Below are positions 9,059 through 17,640 of a stretch of DNA of 64,000 bases, piece by piece; the stretch's first letter is position 1, and each line of letters begins with the position of its first letter. The DNA comes from Thermoprotei archaeon (lineage in GTDB: Archaea > Thermoproteota > Thermoprotei > Gearchaeales > WAQG01). A program made the translations under genes and the position numbers. Location of the stretch: NCBI GenBank assembly GCA_038881895.1, contig JAVZOV010000002.1, forward strand, positions 62,001 to 126,000, given 5' to 3'. A model generated the notes under the pieces. That model had not been told where the DNA came from and did no database searches. It was given only the letters and a program-made list of their open reading frames with translations.

Positions 9059-9631
9059 TTACGAAGAAGTGTAAAGAAATGCACTCTCAAGATCGTTAAT
9101 TAGTCTGATGTATTCTTGATGCTTTCTAAGTCCTATTTCCTCCATCTCTATTCTTTCAAATCTTTCTATAAGTTCTGCACTTTCATGCTCATGTAGAACC
9201 TCATTACCCATCGGGAATAATATTTCGTTTTCTTTCATTATATGCTGACTTAAAAGGTTGACATAATTCGTAATGTTGTCTATTATTTCTTGCTTTGCTT
9301 TTTTCTCTCCGCCATAATAACGTTCGACGGCATCAGTTAATGCTTTAATGTATTTTCTACCATACTCATGCTCAATAAGCATTACACCTATTGGTCCTTC
9401 CTTTTTTGGAATACCATGAGCTTCTAGCACCGGAAATAAGACGTTTTCTTCTTTAGAGTGATGACACTTATCAACAAAGTTCTTTATGAAATCCAATATA
9501 CGTGTAAAAACATTCACATCAACTATCTTATCCTCCTTTAGTCTAACTGAAATCACGTTTAAAATACGTAACATTCTTAATATAATTTCATGTTCTTCTT
9601 TTAAGACTTCTGTAGCAAGCATATATCTCAT
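9059..9631 (-). CDS. Hemerythrin-like (HHE) protein
   Basis: A 190-residue four-helix protein. Potential iron ligands lie in the expected order: H14 in KEEHEI, the CHHSKEENVLFP segment at about 56-67, IEHE at about 85-88, and HIMKENEILFP at about 128-138. HHE proteins bind a di-iron centre and take part in oxygen, nitric-oxide or iron sensing and storage. The C-terminal 45 residues form an extra helical region. A second, shorter paralogue occurs at 25610. Nothing adjacent indicates its partner. Confidence 0.87.
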   Translation of the reverse strand: MRYMLATEVLKEEHEIILRMLRILNVISVRLKEDKIVDVNVFTRILDFIKNFVDKCHHSKEENVLFPVLEAHGIPKKEGPIGVMLIEHEYGRKYIKALTDAVERYYGGEKKAKQEIIDNITNYVNLLSQHIMKENEILFPMGNEVLHEHESAELIERFERIEMEEIGLRKHQEYIRLINDLESAFLYTSS

Positions 9632-9779
9632 GGTTTAGAAGTATTTTTATTATTTAAATACTAACCCTTAATATTTAGGCATTATTTTGTTATTTATTGG
9701 GTTGATTTACAAAATATATCACCAGAAGACTCCCTGCTTTAGTGAGAATGGTATTAATAGGTTTAAATAATGATTTGGG

Positions 9780-9960
9780 CAATAGTACTATTAAGCAAGA
9801 TGCTCAAAGATAACTGAATCATGAACATATACTCAAGCGAGCTATGAAAGCAAACTCCATAGCTGGAACTGTCTTGACAGAGCCCAGAACTCAAGCATAA
9901 TAAAACCTCAGGTAAAAGAAACAGAGAATCTCCATCTCTCGACCTCAGTCGTGAATAGTG
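9780..9960 (+). repeat. Possible IS605-type right-end relic
   Basis: A gap of 480 nt between genes. Positions 9933-9954 contain ctctcgacctcagtcgtga, which resembles the cgac-loop-gtcg hairpin at the right end of IS200/IS605 elements and matches an inverted copy at 81-100. The upstream 150 nt can be read as short, stop-broken peptide pieces but without a diagnostic TnpB motif. Treat it as a weak candidate. Confidence 0.3.
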
Positions 9961-10111
9961 ATAATTTAATGTCAGCAAAGGATTAATAACTAAAGGGTTT
10001 GTTGTTTTCTTCTAATTTCCTCCTCCTAAAGTGATACTCCGTACATATTGTAAGAGAGAATGCGAGCTTATAACTTTCATTCCTACCCAAAGAGTAAGCT
10101 TTCAATTGTGA

Positions 10112-11290
10112 CTATATTTTTATATTGAATGAATTCATAACGCTAAAAAGCAGGAAAACAAGTGTTACAGTTATCACAACAGTCGGTATTATTAGTTTGT
10201 ATACTTTAGGTAGTTCAGCGTTATAATGTTGGCTTGATAAAATTAGACAGCTGTGTGCAGGGCTTAGCATAACTCCCATATATCCTCCAGTGAATGCGAA
10301 TAAGAGCCCATATCCTGAAAGCAATGGTATTAGTGGAGGAAACGTTAGTGCAACATACGTGAATTCAATTCCAGTTGCAAAACCAATAGAGAATGGTATA
10401 AGAAATGCCATAAAATTACCTATAGGTCCAAGAATAACAGCTAAAATACTTGTGATGCCACTCTCTTTGATGTATTGACTAAAAATTAGTGAAAAGATGA
10501 TGACCAATAGTATTGTAATATTTGTTGCATGTTTAAGCGCTTTTATATAATGAACTTTCTTAGGCTTATACACTAAAATAAAAATTAATACTGTTATTGC
10601 AGTAGATATGGCTACATCGATGCCTATGAGTATTGTGAGGAGACCAATTAAAATAAAAGGCCAAAGATGGATTAGACTAGAACCATTCTTTCTAACACTT
10701 ACCTGACTTTTTAATCTGGGTATAGTTAGTAGAAGCCCTACTGATGCTGCTATGATTGTTACAGGCCATGTAATTTTAATTATGTCCTGTGTTGTTGTTC
10801 CAAGTACTCCAGCAGCCAATATTACACCTTGAAAAAGAGGCCATGATGGAATCCAAACATGACGAAACCAATAATTTATGAAAGTCTCTTCATGTGGAGC
10901 AAGCCTCATTTCATCATACAGTGATTTTGTCATAACGGCAGAAACATAAGCTCCTCCTGGCATCGGGAGAAGTCCTACTACAGCAGGCGTAGAAACAGCT
11001 GCAAATTTTTCACCGAATACACTTAAACCTTCAACCATTTTAGAAGAAATATCTAAAGAACTAAATAACCCAGCCAAAAACATTGCTAAAGTGAGAGCAG
11101 CTATGACCTCAATCATGGTCAAATTAAAAGATCTCACAGTTGCACTAAGAACATCATAGCTAAGAGTAAAAACTCCATAAAATATTGTCCCAATACCTAA
11201 TGAAAATGCTATATTAGTCTTCCTAAATACGAGAACTAATACTAATATAACTGACACAAAAAACGCCAATTCAGTATTCAAATACGACAT
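10112..11290 (-). CDS. DUF401 family permease
   Basis: A hydrophobic protein of about 392 residues with 10-12 membrane segments. Features typical of the archaeal DUF401 family are visible, including VGLLPMPGGAYVSAVM at about 97-112, the RHVWIPSWPLFQG segment after it, and GFATGIEFTYVALTFPP near the end. The family is distantly related to gluconate/C4-type ion transporters, and its substrate is unknown. The ATG at 11290 follows a GGGGGT site. An in-frame ATG at 11368 would add 26 polar residues that do not look membrane-like. Confidence 0.8.
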   Translation of the reverse strand: MSYLNTELAFFVSVILVLVLVFRKTNIAFSLGIGTIFYGVFTLSYDVLSATVRSFNLTMIEVIAALTLAMFLAGLFSSLDISSKMVEGLSVFGEKFAAVSTPAVVGLLPMPGGAYVSAVMTKSLYDEMRLAPHEETFINYWFRHVWIPSWPLFQGVILAAGVLGTTTQDIIKITWPVTIIAASVGLLLTIPRLKSQVSVRKNGSSLIHLWPFILIGLLTILIGIDVAISTAITVLIFILVYKPKKVHYIKALKHATNITILLVIIFSLIFSQYIKESGITSILAVILGPIGNFMAFLIPFSIGFATGIEFTYVALTFPPLIPLLSGYGLLFAFTGGYMGVMLSPAHSCLILSSQHYNAELPKVYKLIIPTVVITVTLVFLLFSVMNSFNIKI

Positions 11291-11368
11291 ATAGATGACC
11301 CCCTTAAACTTAATTAAACAGAATTTATAAAAATTTTCAATCTCACTGCGAAGTTTAATATCATTCAT

Positions 11369-11649
11369 TTAGAGTATTTGCACTCATAATATGCATTAAA
11401 GATCGCATACCTTATAACTTGTCTTCATTAATCTTCCAATAATAAAGAAAACACTTCACATACTCCTCTCAATTATACAATTAGAAGTGACTTTCATTTA
11501 AAGAGAGATTTTACAGTTATTTCTCAGATGTGAGAGAAAAGATGATGTGAGCTCCATACCATTGAGCTCAAAATGGAAACCTCTACTAATCTCCTGTGTT
11601 CAACCTTAAATGGTAGGAATAACAATACGGAACAAACGGATGTGAGGTG
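11369..11649. other. Intergenic region
   Basis: Nothing is recognised in this 281-nt gap between the DUF401 permease and the TenA pair. No thiamine-pyrophosphate riboswitch motif is visible on either strand. Confidence 0.4.
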
Positions 11650-12303
11650 TCATATGTTCCATTTTTCCATTTTATATGACATTTCCCAGAACATGTATTC
11701 ATATTTACTAGCAATCATAAATATTTTTTCTAGGGTATCGTAATTAGTATAGGGTAAAGTATTTATGATGTCTTTTAGCATGTTTACTAGGTTTTTGTAT
11801 TCTTCGGAAAGGTATGTTCTCGCCCAATCTTTATATATATCGTTTGTGTTGTTCTTGAGCTTTTCTTTATGATGTTCTGCAATTTCTTTATATGTCCAAA
11901 AACACGGTAGTAATGCTACTAAACCTTCAATGGGCGTTCCAAGAGAACATATCCTTACAAGAAAGTTCATGTATGCAAAATTTGTAGGAGCTGGCTCAGT
12001 TTTGATAACATCATCAATCTTCAGATTAAGCTTTTCTAACAATGCTAAATAATTATCCATTTCAGTAGTCATATCCATGTAAGCTATTTGAAGTGTTTGT
12101 TTAGCAATATTAAAATCTAGTTTAACAGATATTAAAGAAAAACAACGTGATATTTCAACAAGGTAGTTATAATCCTGTATTACATAGTATTTAAATTTCT
12201 CCATCAGTAATTCTCCTTTATAAAGCTCTAATACAAAAGGATGCTCAAAAATTTTCCTCCATATTGTATCGGCCCTATTCCTCAATTTTTCTGTAAGCAT
12301 CAT
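11650..12303 (-). CDS. TenA-type aminopyrimidine hydrolase, Cys-containing
   Basis: A 217-residue TenA/THI-4 protein. Residues matching the active site of Bacillus TenA are present: D44 in IQDYNYL, C134 in LLPCFWTYKEI, and a Glu at about 207 in MFWEMSY. Such enzymes salvage thiamine breakdown products by hydrolysing aminopyrimidines to HMP. The start ATG overlaps the stop of the upstream TenA paralogue by 4 nt (ATGA), so the two are translated together and may form a mixed oligomer. No other thiamine gene is close by. Confidence 0.87.
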   Translation of the reverse strand: MMLTEKLRNRADTIWRKIFEHPFVLELYKGELLMEKFKYYVIQDYNYLVEISRCFSLISVKLDFNIAKQTLQIAYMDMTTEMDNYLALLEKLNLKIDDVIKTEPAPTNFAYMNFLVRICSLGTPIEGLVALLPCFWTYKEIAEHHKEKLKNNTNDIYKDWARTYLSEEYKNLVNMLKDIINTLPYTNYDTLEKIFMIASKYEYMFWEMSYKMEKWNI

Positions 12304-12950
12304 AAATACGCCTCCTTGTAAATTGCATCCCAGAACATGAGTTCATATTTTTGAATAATTCGACTAACATTTTTTAAGTCTTCAACATCATCCAAATACC
12401 TCTCAATAATTTTAGCCCCCTTAGTTTCTGACTCACCATATGGTTGCGCAAAAAGATCTAGAAACCCAGTTTCATTAATACCGTACTTATTTTTAAGTGC
12501 ATTAGAAAGTTTTTTACAGTTACTACCCCAAACCGGTAAATTAATTATTAATGCTATAGCTTGCATTCCTGGATTTCCATAAAGTGCTAACCATGCCAAA
12601 TAATGAGTGTATGCGACAGCCTCTGGTATAACTTTTACGTTTTTAAGAGACAAAACGTCTAGCCCAAGTGATTTTCCCATTTTCTCTAATAATTTTAATG
12701 CATCACCATCACTCTTGGATAATTCTAAGAAAAATTCAAACTCATCATAATACCTTGCGCCTGATGCCATTAATGCAAGACTACGAGCATCATGATACAC
12801 AATGTAATATTCTTGAGAAACAAATGTTTTGAATGCAGCTAATGGTAACTCACCGTTTTCAGCATCAATTATAAATTTATGATTCAATATTAATTGATTA
12901 ACACTTTTTAATTCATCCCGAATAATTTGGATTAAATCCTCTGCTTTCAC
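12300..12950 (-). CDS. TenA paralogue with altered active site
   Basis: A 216-residue TenA-fold protein, first gene of the pair. Compared with its neighbour and with canonical TenA_C enzymes, the three catalytic positions are changed: Asp to Glu (SQEYYIV, about residue 47), Cys to Val (NLPVWG, about 140), and Glu to Asp (MFWDAIY, about 206). It could be a TenA_E-type enzyme, a regulatory subunit, or an enzyme with another substrate. The start is GTG at 12950, preceded by GGAGGT about 10 nt upstream. It is cotranscribed with the Cys-containing paralogue. Confidence 0.8.
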   Translation of the reverse strand: MKAEDLIQIIRDELKSVNQLILNHKFIIDAENGELPLAAFKTFVSQEYYIVYHDARSLALMASGARYYDEFEFFLELSKSDGDALKLLEKMGKSLGLDVLSLKNVKVIPEAVAYTHYLAWLALYGNPGMQAIALIINLPVWGSNCKKLSNALKNKYGINETGFLDLFAQPYGESETKGAKIIERYLDDVEDLKNVSRIIQKYELMFWDAIYKEAYL

Positions 12951-13311
12951 CTTACAAGACCTCCTTTCTGTTTCGAAGGACGAAATCTCCTGAAGACTCC
13001 AAGATTCATACTCATTTTATAGGCACTGCTGTTATGCATTTTACTATGCTCATTGAGTTTAACTACCAAGTGGTTTAATGCTAAAAGACTCATCATCACT
13101 ATAACACTAGAAACATCAAGCATATAGGCTTTTCTGTTTTAAGATGAGATTTATCATTCATGTTGTTACTATAACTGTCTGAGAGAAAAATTATTCTCCA
13201 AAAAGAAAGTAAAAAATAACACCGCTGACTATAGCGAATTGCTGGAAGTCATTTTTTCTTATAATTCCTTTATTCTTCACCTGTCATGGTTAAGCAATGC
13301 TAAATCCAAAA
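12951..13311. other. Intergenic region upstream of the TenA operon
   Basis: About 360 nt with no gene seen. I looked for a thiamine-pyrophosphate riboswitch on the minus strand and found neither of its conserved segments. A Shine-Dalgarno site for the first TenA gene lies at about 12964-12969. Confidence 0.4.
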
Positions 13312-14430
13312 CTAATGAACTATAGATTTTTCTTTATAAAATTCTTTTTCAAATTCTTGCTTCATTAATTCTATATCGTTCTCGGTTAGTTTTCCAAAAC
13401 TTATTCTAAATTGATTATGATTGCCGCCAAAAAGTTCTCCAGGTATAATACCTATACATACTGATCTGTTCGATGATAATAGCGCTTTACTTAATTCGGT
13501 GCTGTTTTTAATTTTTGGGTGTTTAGGAAAAGCATAAAATGCTCCTTTAGGCGCGGGGTATTCAAAATCTAGTTCATCAAGCATTTGTATCAATGCGTCA
13601 CGTTTAACTTTATAATATGATCTCACATAATCCAAATATGTTTTGGTGACTGATTTTAGCACACGTAATGCGATTCTCTGTGAGAAATCACTTGCACCGG
13701 CAGTTGTTAAGTATACTAATCTTCCCACATGTTCTATGTTTTTTGTATTCCAATAAATATAACCAATTCTTAGCCCAGGCAGTGAAAAGGTCTTCGAGAA
13801 CGAATCTATGAGTATATCACCTGGAAAGTATGGCCTTTCATCAAAATAAATTTCATGATAAACAACGTCGTTTATTAATATTATGTCTCTGGATCTTAGC
13901 TCATCCTCTAGTTCTTTTAACTGTTCTGATGGTGGATAGTATCCAGTTGGATTATGTGGATAGTTTATGAGAACTGCCTTTGTATCATCATCTAATTTGC
14001 TGACGATCTCTGATGTTATGTCATATGCTGTAGGATTATAAAAGGTGTATTTAACTCCTGTTATCTCTGATTGTTCGAAATAATGCGGAAAATATGGTTT
14101 TGGAAGAAGCATCTTAAATCCAGAAAACATTTTAAATGTTACATATAATGCGTGTACAGCACTAGATGTAACTATTACTTTAGAAGACTCTGCAGTCTCA
14201 TTTCGCCACATCTCTATAAAATGTGCTACCGCATCTCTTAGCTCACTAATACCGACGAACGGAAGATATTCGCGACCTCCATCACCTAAATCACTTAAAA
14301 CCTCCTTTATTAGAACTGGAGGTTCATGAGACGGAGCACCAATATGAGCATCAACAACAGAGAATCCAAGTTTTCGAAGCCTACTACACTCATCAGAAAT
14401 TGTTCTAATAGTAACCTTCTCAAATGGCAT
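13312..14430 (-). CDS. Class I/II PLP-dependent aminotransferase
   Basis: A fold-type I aminotransferase of about 372 residues. Visible features are HIGAPSHEPP near the N-terminus, INYPHNPTGYY, DVVYHEIYF, and the PLP-lysine motif DSFSKTFSLPGLRIGY. A C-terminal RISFGK holds the carboxylate-binding Arg. It should transfer amino groups between an amino acid and a 2-oxo acid; the substrate cannot be assigned. I chose the ATG at 14430 because a TATA-like box (14461-14470) lies upstream of it and inside the longer frame that begins at 14475. Confidence 0.9.
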   Translation of the reverse strand: MPFEKVTIRTISDECSRLRKLGFSVVDAHIGAPSHEPPVLIKEVLSDLGDGGREYLPFVGISELRDAVAHFIEMWRNETAESSKVIVTSSAVHALYVTFKMFSGFKMLLPKPYFPHYFEQSEITGVKYTFYNPTAYDITSEIVSKLDDDTKAVLINYPHNPTGYYPPSEQLKELEDELRSRDIILINDVVYHEIYFDERPYFPGDILIDSFSKTFSLPGLRIGYIYWNTKNIEHVGRLVYLTTAGASDFSQRIALRVLKSVTKTYLDYVRSYYKVKRDALIQMLDELDFEYPAPKGAFYAFPKHPKIKNSTELSKALLSSNRSVCIGIIPGELFGGNHNQFRISFGKLTENDIELMKQEFEKEFYKEKSIVH

Positions 14431-14460
14431 AATCCTCGTGACTCTAAAAATAATCTGAAA

Positions 14461-14470
14461 TATAAATATT
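14461..14470 (-). promoter_or_regulatory. TATA-like box of the aminotransferase gene
   Basis: On the minus strand the sequence reads AATATTTATA, centred about 35 nt before the ATG at 14430. Its position inside the longer open frame argues for the shorter protein. Confidence 0.45.
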
Positions 14471-14596
14471 GTCAAGATATGTAATCTTAGAATTATTTTT
14501 GTTATATATATTAACTACAAACCTGCACATCATCAATTAAGAATTCAAATTACTTGGCAACTATGAAAAGAGAACTTTTCCTTCAGATCATACACC

Positions 14597-14738
14597 GTAT
14601 CTAACAATTTCAGAGTGGATAGAGACGTATTCTCGGCTTAAAATAAGAGAGAGATGACGAACCATCGATGAACGCAAGAAGTTGATGAGTCTGATGATAA
14701 CCAAGGTCCACACATACAAATGCAGACCAGAATCTTAG
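14597..14738 (+). pseudogene. TnpB C-terminal relic
   Basis: The frame at 14606 reads NFRVDRDVFSA, the DRD region (RuvC-III) of TnpB. A shifted frame then gives LMSLMITKVHTYKCRPES followed by a stop. The same tail (MAAKVHTCKYRPEH) ends the TnpB relic at 21079, so both come from one TnpB family. At least one frameshift and several stops disable it. The relic fills the gap between the aminotransferase and CofE genes. Confidence 0.6.
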
Positions 14739-14878
14739 CAAGGCTAGACTAGAATTAGAGAAAAATAAAGAGTTATTGTAAAAAGCTTAATTATTTAATT
14801 GCATGCGATTTACCAAATTTTTAATCGAATCCTTTATATCATAGCGAACAGTTATTTTGATGTTGAGGACTAAGAGCA

Positions 14879-15784
14879 ATGAAGATAGAAATTTATGGAT
14901 TGAAGATAAACGTGGATATTAGTCCTGGGATTGACCTTGCGAAGTTAATAGTTGATGAGGCTGAAAAGCAGGCTTATGGAGTAAAAGAGGATGATGTGAT
15001 TGTCGTAACTTCGAAGATAGTCTCTAAGGCTGAAGGAAGGATATATAGGTTTGCAGACGTGCAGCCATCGAGGAGAGCTAAAGCTCTATCGAGAATTTAC
15101 CACAAGGATGCAAGAGAAATAGAGCTAATCCTTCGCAATAGTGATAGCATAAGCTTTATCATACCAATCTATAAGTTTATGAAAATTTATGGAAAATTTT
15201 TCAAAGATTATGCTAGAGATGAAAGGACTGCAGCAGAAATTATTAGGAAAGACCCTTACATCTTCATGACAAGTGTGAAAGGAATGCTACTTACCGATGC
15301 CGGATTAGATTTTTCAAATTCTCCAGAAGGTTACTGCACTCTACCACCTAAAGACCCAGATGAATCAGCCAAAAGAATGAGAGAGAGGATAAGAGAACTG
15401 ACGAATAAGGAAGTAGCCATCGTCATTACGGATACGGAGTGGAAGCTTGATAAATTCGGATCTATTGACATAGCTATAGGATCTTCAGGTATACAACCAG
15501 TTTCAAGAAATTTCGCAAGTAAAGATTTGTATGGTAAGCCCAAATTTGGAGGCGTTGACAACCTAACGGACTTGGTTTCAGCCACAGCTAATCTACTTTT
15601 CGGCCAAACAAATGAGGCAATACCAGTAGTAATAATAAGAGGCTTAAAATATGAGAGAAGCGAGAAAGGAATAAAGGATGTTATATATGGCAAAGCGTTA
15701 AGAAGAGCCTTCAGGATGGCAATATGGGAAAACGTCAAGTTTAAACTACTCCTACTATTGCTCTCATTACTTAACATTAAATAA
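14879..15784 (+). CDS. cofE: Coenzyme F420-0:L-glutamate ligase (CofE)
   Basis: A 301-residue protein matching CofE/FbiB-N. It has the N-terminal DDVIVVTSKIVSKAEGRI, the central TDAGLDFSNSPEGY and LPPKDPDESAKRMRERI, and the IVITDTEW...GSIDIAIGSSGI segment. CofE adds glutamate residues to F420-0 with GTP. The C-terminal 40 residues, with a short hydrophobic end, extend past the conserved core. No other F420 gene (cofC, cofD, cofG/H) is in the window. The start ATG has a TATA-like box about 40 nt upstream. Confidence 0.92.
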   Translation: MKIEIYGLKINVDISPGIDLAKLIVDEAEKQAYGVKEDDVIVVTSKIVSKAEGRIYRFADVQPSRRAKALSRIYHKDAREIELILRNSDSISFIIPIYKFMKIYGKFFKDYARDERTAAEIIRKDPYIFMTSVKGMLLTDAGLDFSNSPEGYCTLPPKDPDESAKRMRERIRELTNKEVAIVITDTEWKLDKFGSIDIAIGSSGIQPVSRNFASKDLYGKPKFGGVDNLTDLVSATANLLFGQTNEAIPVVIIRGLKYERSEKGIKDVIYGKALRRAFRMAIWENVKFKLLLLLLSLLNIK

Positions 15785-15924
15785 GCAATCCTAGCAAACA
15801 CACTATGCAGAAATTTGCTGCAATATCACAGTTTTAAAATTATTCTAACTGATATAGAATCTAAAGAGACTTGAACTCATTTGGCATGGGGCCAGCTCAC
15901 TTAAAAATTTGGGAGTTTTTATGA

Positions 15925-16155
15925 ATACGCTAGGCCTTTGTTTTGCATTGCGCTTTGCATGGTTTGGTTGTTTGGGAAATTGTTGTAGAGTCGTTTTGTT
16001 CTGGCTTTAAATGTATCGAACCACCTTTCTATACGATTTCAGCCCATATTATGTTTTTTAGCCGTAGAACTTTGCATTCTAAGACCTTCTTTAATTTCTC
16101 TGCCACAGCCCCAGAGCATATGATTCCCCGCCATTCAGCTTGAGCTTTGTTTCAC
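15925..16155 (-). pseudogene. DDE transposase relic (IS6/ISC735-like)
   Basis: Read on the minus strand, this 230-nt stretch gives MAGNHMLWGCGREIKEGLRM, then a stop, then NRIERWFDTFKARTKRLYNN and FPNNQTMQSAMQNKG. The segment RIERWFDTFKARTKRLYNNF is the C-terminal pattern of IS6-like DDE transposases, in which the Glu is the last catalytic acid. Stops and missing ends show the gene is dead. It separates CofE from the Cgi121-NAC-PUA operon. Confidence 0.6.
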
Positions 16156-16205
16156 TTACAGAGCTACTATTCTCTTAGATTAACGTGTTTATTAAAGTAA
16201 TTAAA

Positions 16206-16733
16206 CTAAAAACCTATTTCTATTAATGATGTTTTAAAAAGCACATATTTTATTAGATCTTCAGTAGGAATATTATATGATAGATTATAAATTTTAATTA
16301 ATTTTTCTCTCTTTTCCTTATTAAGGTAAAGAACATCGTCTCTTAAATCACCATTAATCATTTTAAGGATTGTTTCAAAGTATGGGCATTTCGTTTTTCC
16401 ATAACATATGAGTATAATATTAACGGAATCCGGTTTTACGCCGGCAATTTTTATTGCATCAGAAATTTGATGTGTGCCGCATAATCGTAAAAGCAATTCC
16501 ACATGTCTCTTATGCGAGATGTTTCTTTTTGAACTAAAAGAACGCTCTGTCCTAATTACTGCAGCGATTAAATGATGGAGAGAAGCGACAACGTCTGCAT
16601 CAATCAACTGTACGACACAATCGTTACTGTTTGCTTTATCAAGAATTTCTTTAAGTGAGTCAATATTGATTGGTGAACGAACCATCATTCCCTGAATTAG
16701 TATCATTAGATCGTTAACATGCACTGTTAACAA
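16206..16733 (-). CDS. cgi121: KEOPS complex subunit Cgi121
   Basis: A 175-residue protein with the Cgi121/TPRKB pattern ERSFSSKRNISHKRHVELLL followed by RLCGTHQISDAIKIAGVKP in its middle part. Cgi121 is the KEOPS subunit that binds the CCA end of tRNA and activates Bud32 during synthesis of t6A37. It is the last gene of a three-gene operon after NAC. The start is TTG at 16733, 5 nt beyond the NAC stop and preceded by GAGGT. A Sua5 gene, which makes the threonylcarbamoyl-AMP substrate, is elsewhere in the window. Confidence 0.85.
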   Translation of the reverse strand: MLTVHVNDLMILIQGMMVRSPINIDSLKEILDKANSNDCVVQLIDADVVASLHHLIAAVIRTERSFSSKRNISHKRHVELLLRLCGTHQISDAIKIAGVKPDSVNIILICYGKTKCPYFETILKMINGDLRDDVLYLNKEKREKLIKIYNLSYNIPTEDLIKYVLFKTSLIEIGF

Positions 16734-16738
16734 ATGAT

Positions 16739-17119
16739 CTACCTCTTTGATTTTAACATGAGTATCGCGGCTGCTATATCTCCGTTAGTTTGTACTAGTA
16801 CTTGCTTTGCTTTTTCCTTTGAAACACCAGTCTGCTCTGCAACTAATATCACATCCTCCTCTGGAATAGTTAATGGTTGTTCTTCTATAGGTTTTGATGG
16901 TGGTATTTGAAGAGCTTGCTTCTCCTCAACTATTTTTTCAGCAACTATTTGATATATATCTTGTCCACCAGCTTTTGTAACCATTACTGATGGGTTGACA
17001 AGCTTCAGAATCTTATCATCAAATATTAAATGAACCTCTCTAACACCGTTAAGCGGCTCTACGCTAATGCCCATACGCTGTAGAGTCCGCATCATATTTC
17101 TGTTCATAATTCTACTCAA
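16739..17119 (-). CDS. nac: Nascent polypeptide-associated complex protein (aNAC)
   Basis: A 126-residue archaeal NAC. The NAC domain spans about residues 15-65 (VREVHLIFDDKILKLVNPSV), and a C-terminal UBA domain lies at about 88-126 (EEDVILVAEQTGVSKEKAKQ, ending NGDIAAAILMLKSK). It binds nascent chains at the ribosome exit as a homodimer. The start is probably TTG at 17119, overlapping the PUA gene stop by 4 nt (TTGA), with GAGGTG 6 nt upstream. An ATG at 17107 is the alternative. Confidence 0.93.
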   Translation of the reverse strand: MSRIMNRNMMRTLQRMGISVEPLNGVREVHLIFDDKILKLVNPSVMVTKAGGQDIYQIVAEKIVEEKQALQIPPSKPIEEQPLTIPEEDVILVAEQTGVSKEKAKQVLVQTNGDIAAAILMLKSKR

Positions 17120-17571
17120 TCCTCAACACCTCTCCTAACTTTAATAGCTAACCCAGATTTTAAATTTAACATCTCTTCACCATTTAAAATAGCTCTTCCA
17201 ACAGCTATTAATTCTTTCCTTTTATTAACTATGATAACTTCTTCACCTGCTTTTAATTCCCTAGACGCATTCTCAATAAATTTTACAAACACATTGCGTC
17301 CATTTTTTACAAAAGGCACAGCATCCTCAGATATTATCACAATATTTTTCTCTGCTAAATTATTCCCCAACAATATTCTTGCTCCATCCAATGTAAGTGC
17401 AATATATCCATCACGCGCACGTATAGTAGCTATCAGCCTATCGTTCAAATAAATTCTTCTCGGTCTCCCTTGTTTTGAAAGCTCAATACTAACATGCTCA
17501 GGAAACAATACCTTACCAACCCCTAAACCAAACTGATAGTCCGCTATTCTCCTAATTTGTGATAATGCCAT
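17116..17571 (-). CDS. PUA-domain RNA-binding protein
   Basis: A protein of about 151 residues with a C-terminal PUA domain (KNIVIISEDAVPFVKNGRNV, then AGEEVIIVNKRKELIAVGRA). It resembles the archaeal stand-alone PUA proteins encoded beside NAC and ribosome genes, which probably bind RNA. It is the first gene of the PUA-NAC-Cgi121 operon. I chose the ATG at 17571, which fits a leaderless transcript from the TATA-like stretch around 17598-17612. A GTG at 17589 is possible. It is divergent from the MBF1 operon. Confidence 0.85.
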   Translation of the reverse strand: MALSQIRRIADYQFGLGVGKVLFPEHVSIELSKQGRPRRIYLNDRLIATIRARDGYIALTLDGARILLGNNLAEKNIVIISEDAVPFVKNGRNVFVKFIENASRELKAGEEVIIVNKRKELIAVGRAILNGEEMLNLKSGLAIKVRRGVED

Positions 17572-17640
17572 GCTCAGAAGAACCACCACAAGACGATTAA
17601 ATATATTTTACCTTAAATACTTATATAAATGGTGTAAGCT

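Noticed and set aside
9763-9978. 71-residue open frame on the minus strand
   Set aside because: Its Ser/Leu-rich product has no plausible domain, and the region resembles a degraded element end.
12951-13311. Possible TPP riboswitch before the TenA operon
   Set aside because: Neither of the conserved segments (CTGAGA and the ACCTGAT-type region) is present on the minus strand.
14640-14700. Repeated tgatga and ctga boxes that look like a C/D-box sRNA, also at 20990-21045
   Set aside because: Both copies lie in homologous TnpB tails, and the boxes do not have the right spacing or an exact RTGATGA; TnpB homology explains them better.
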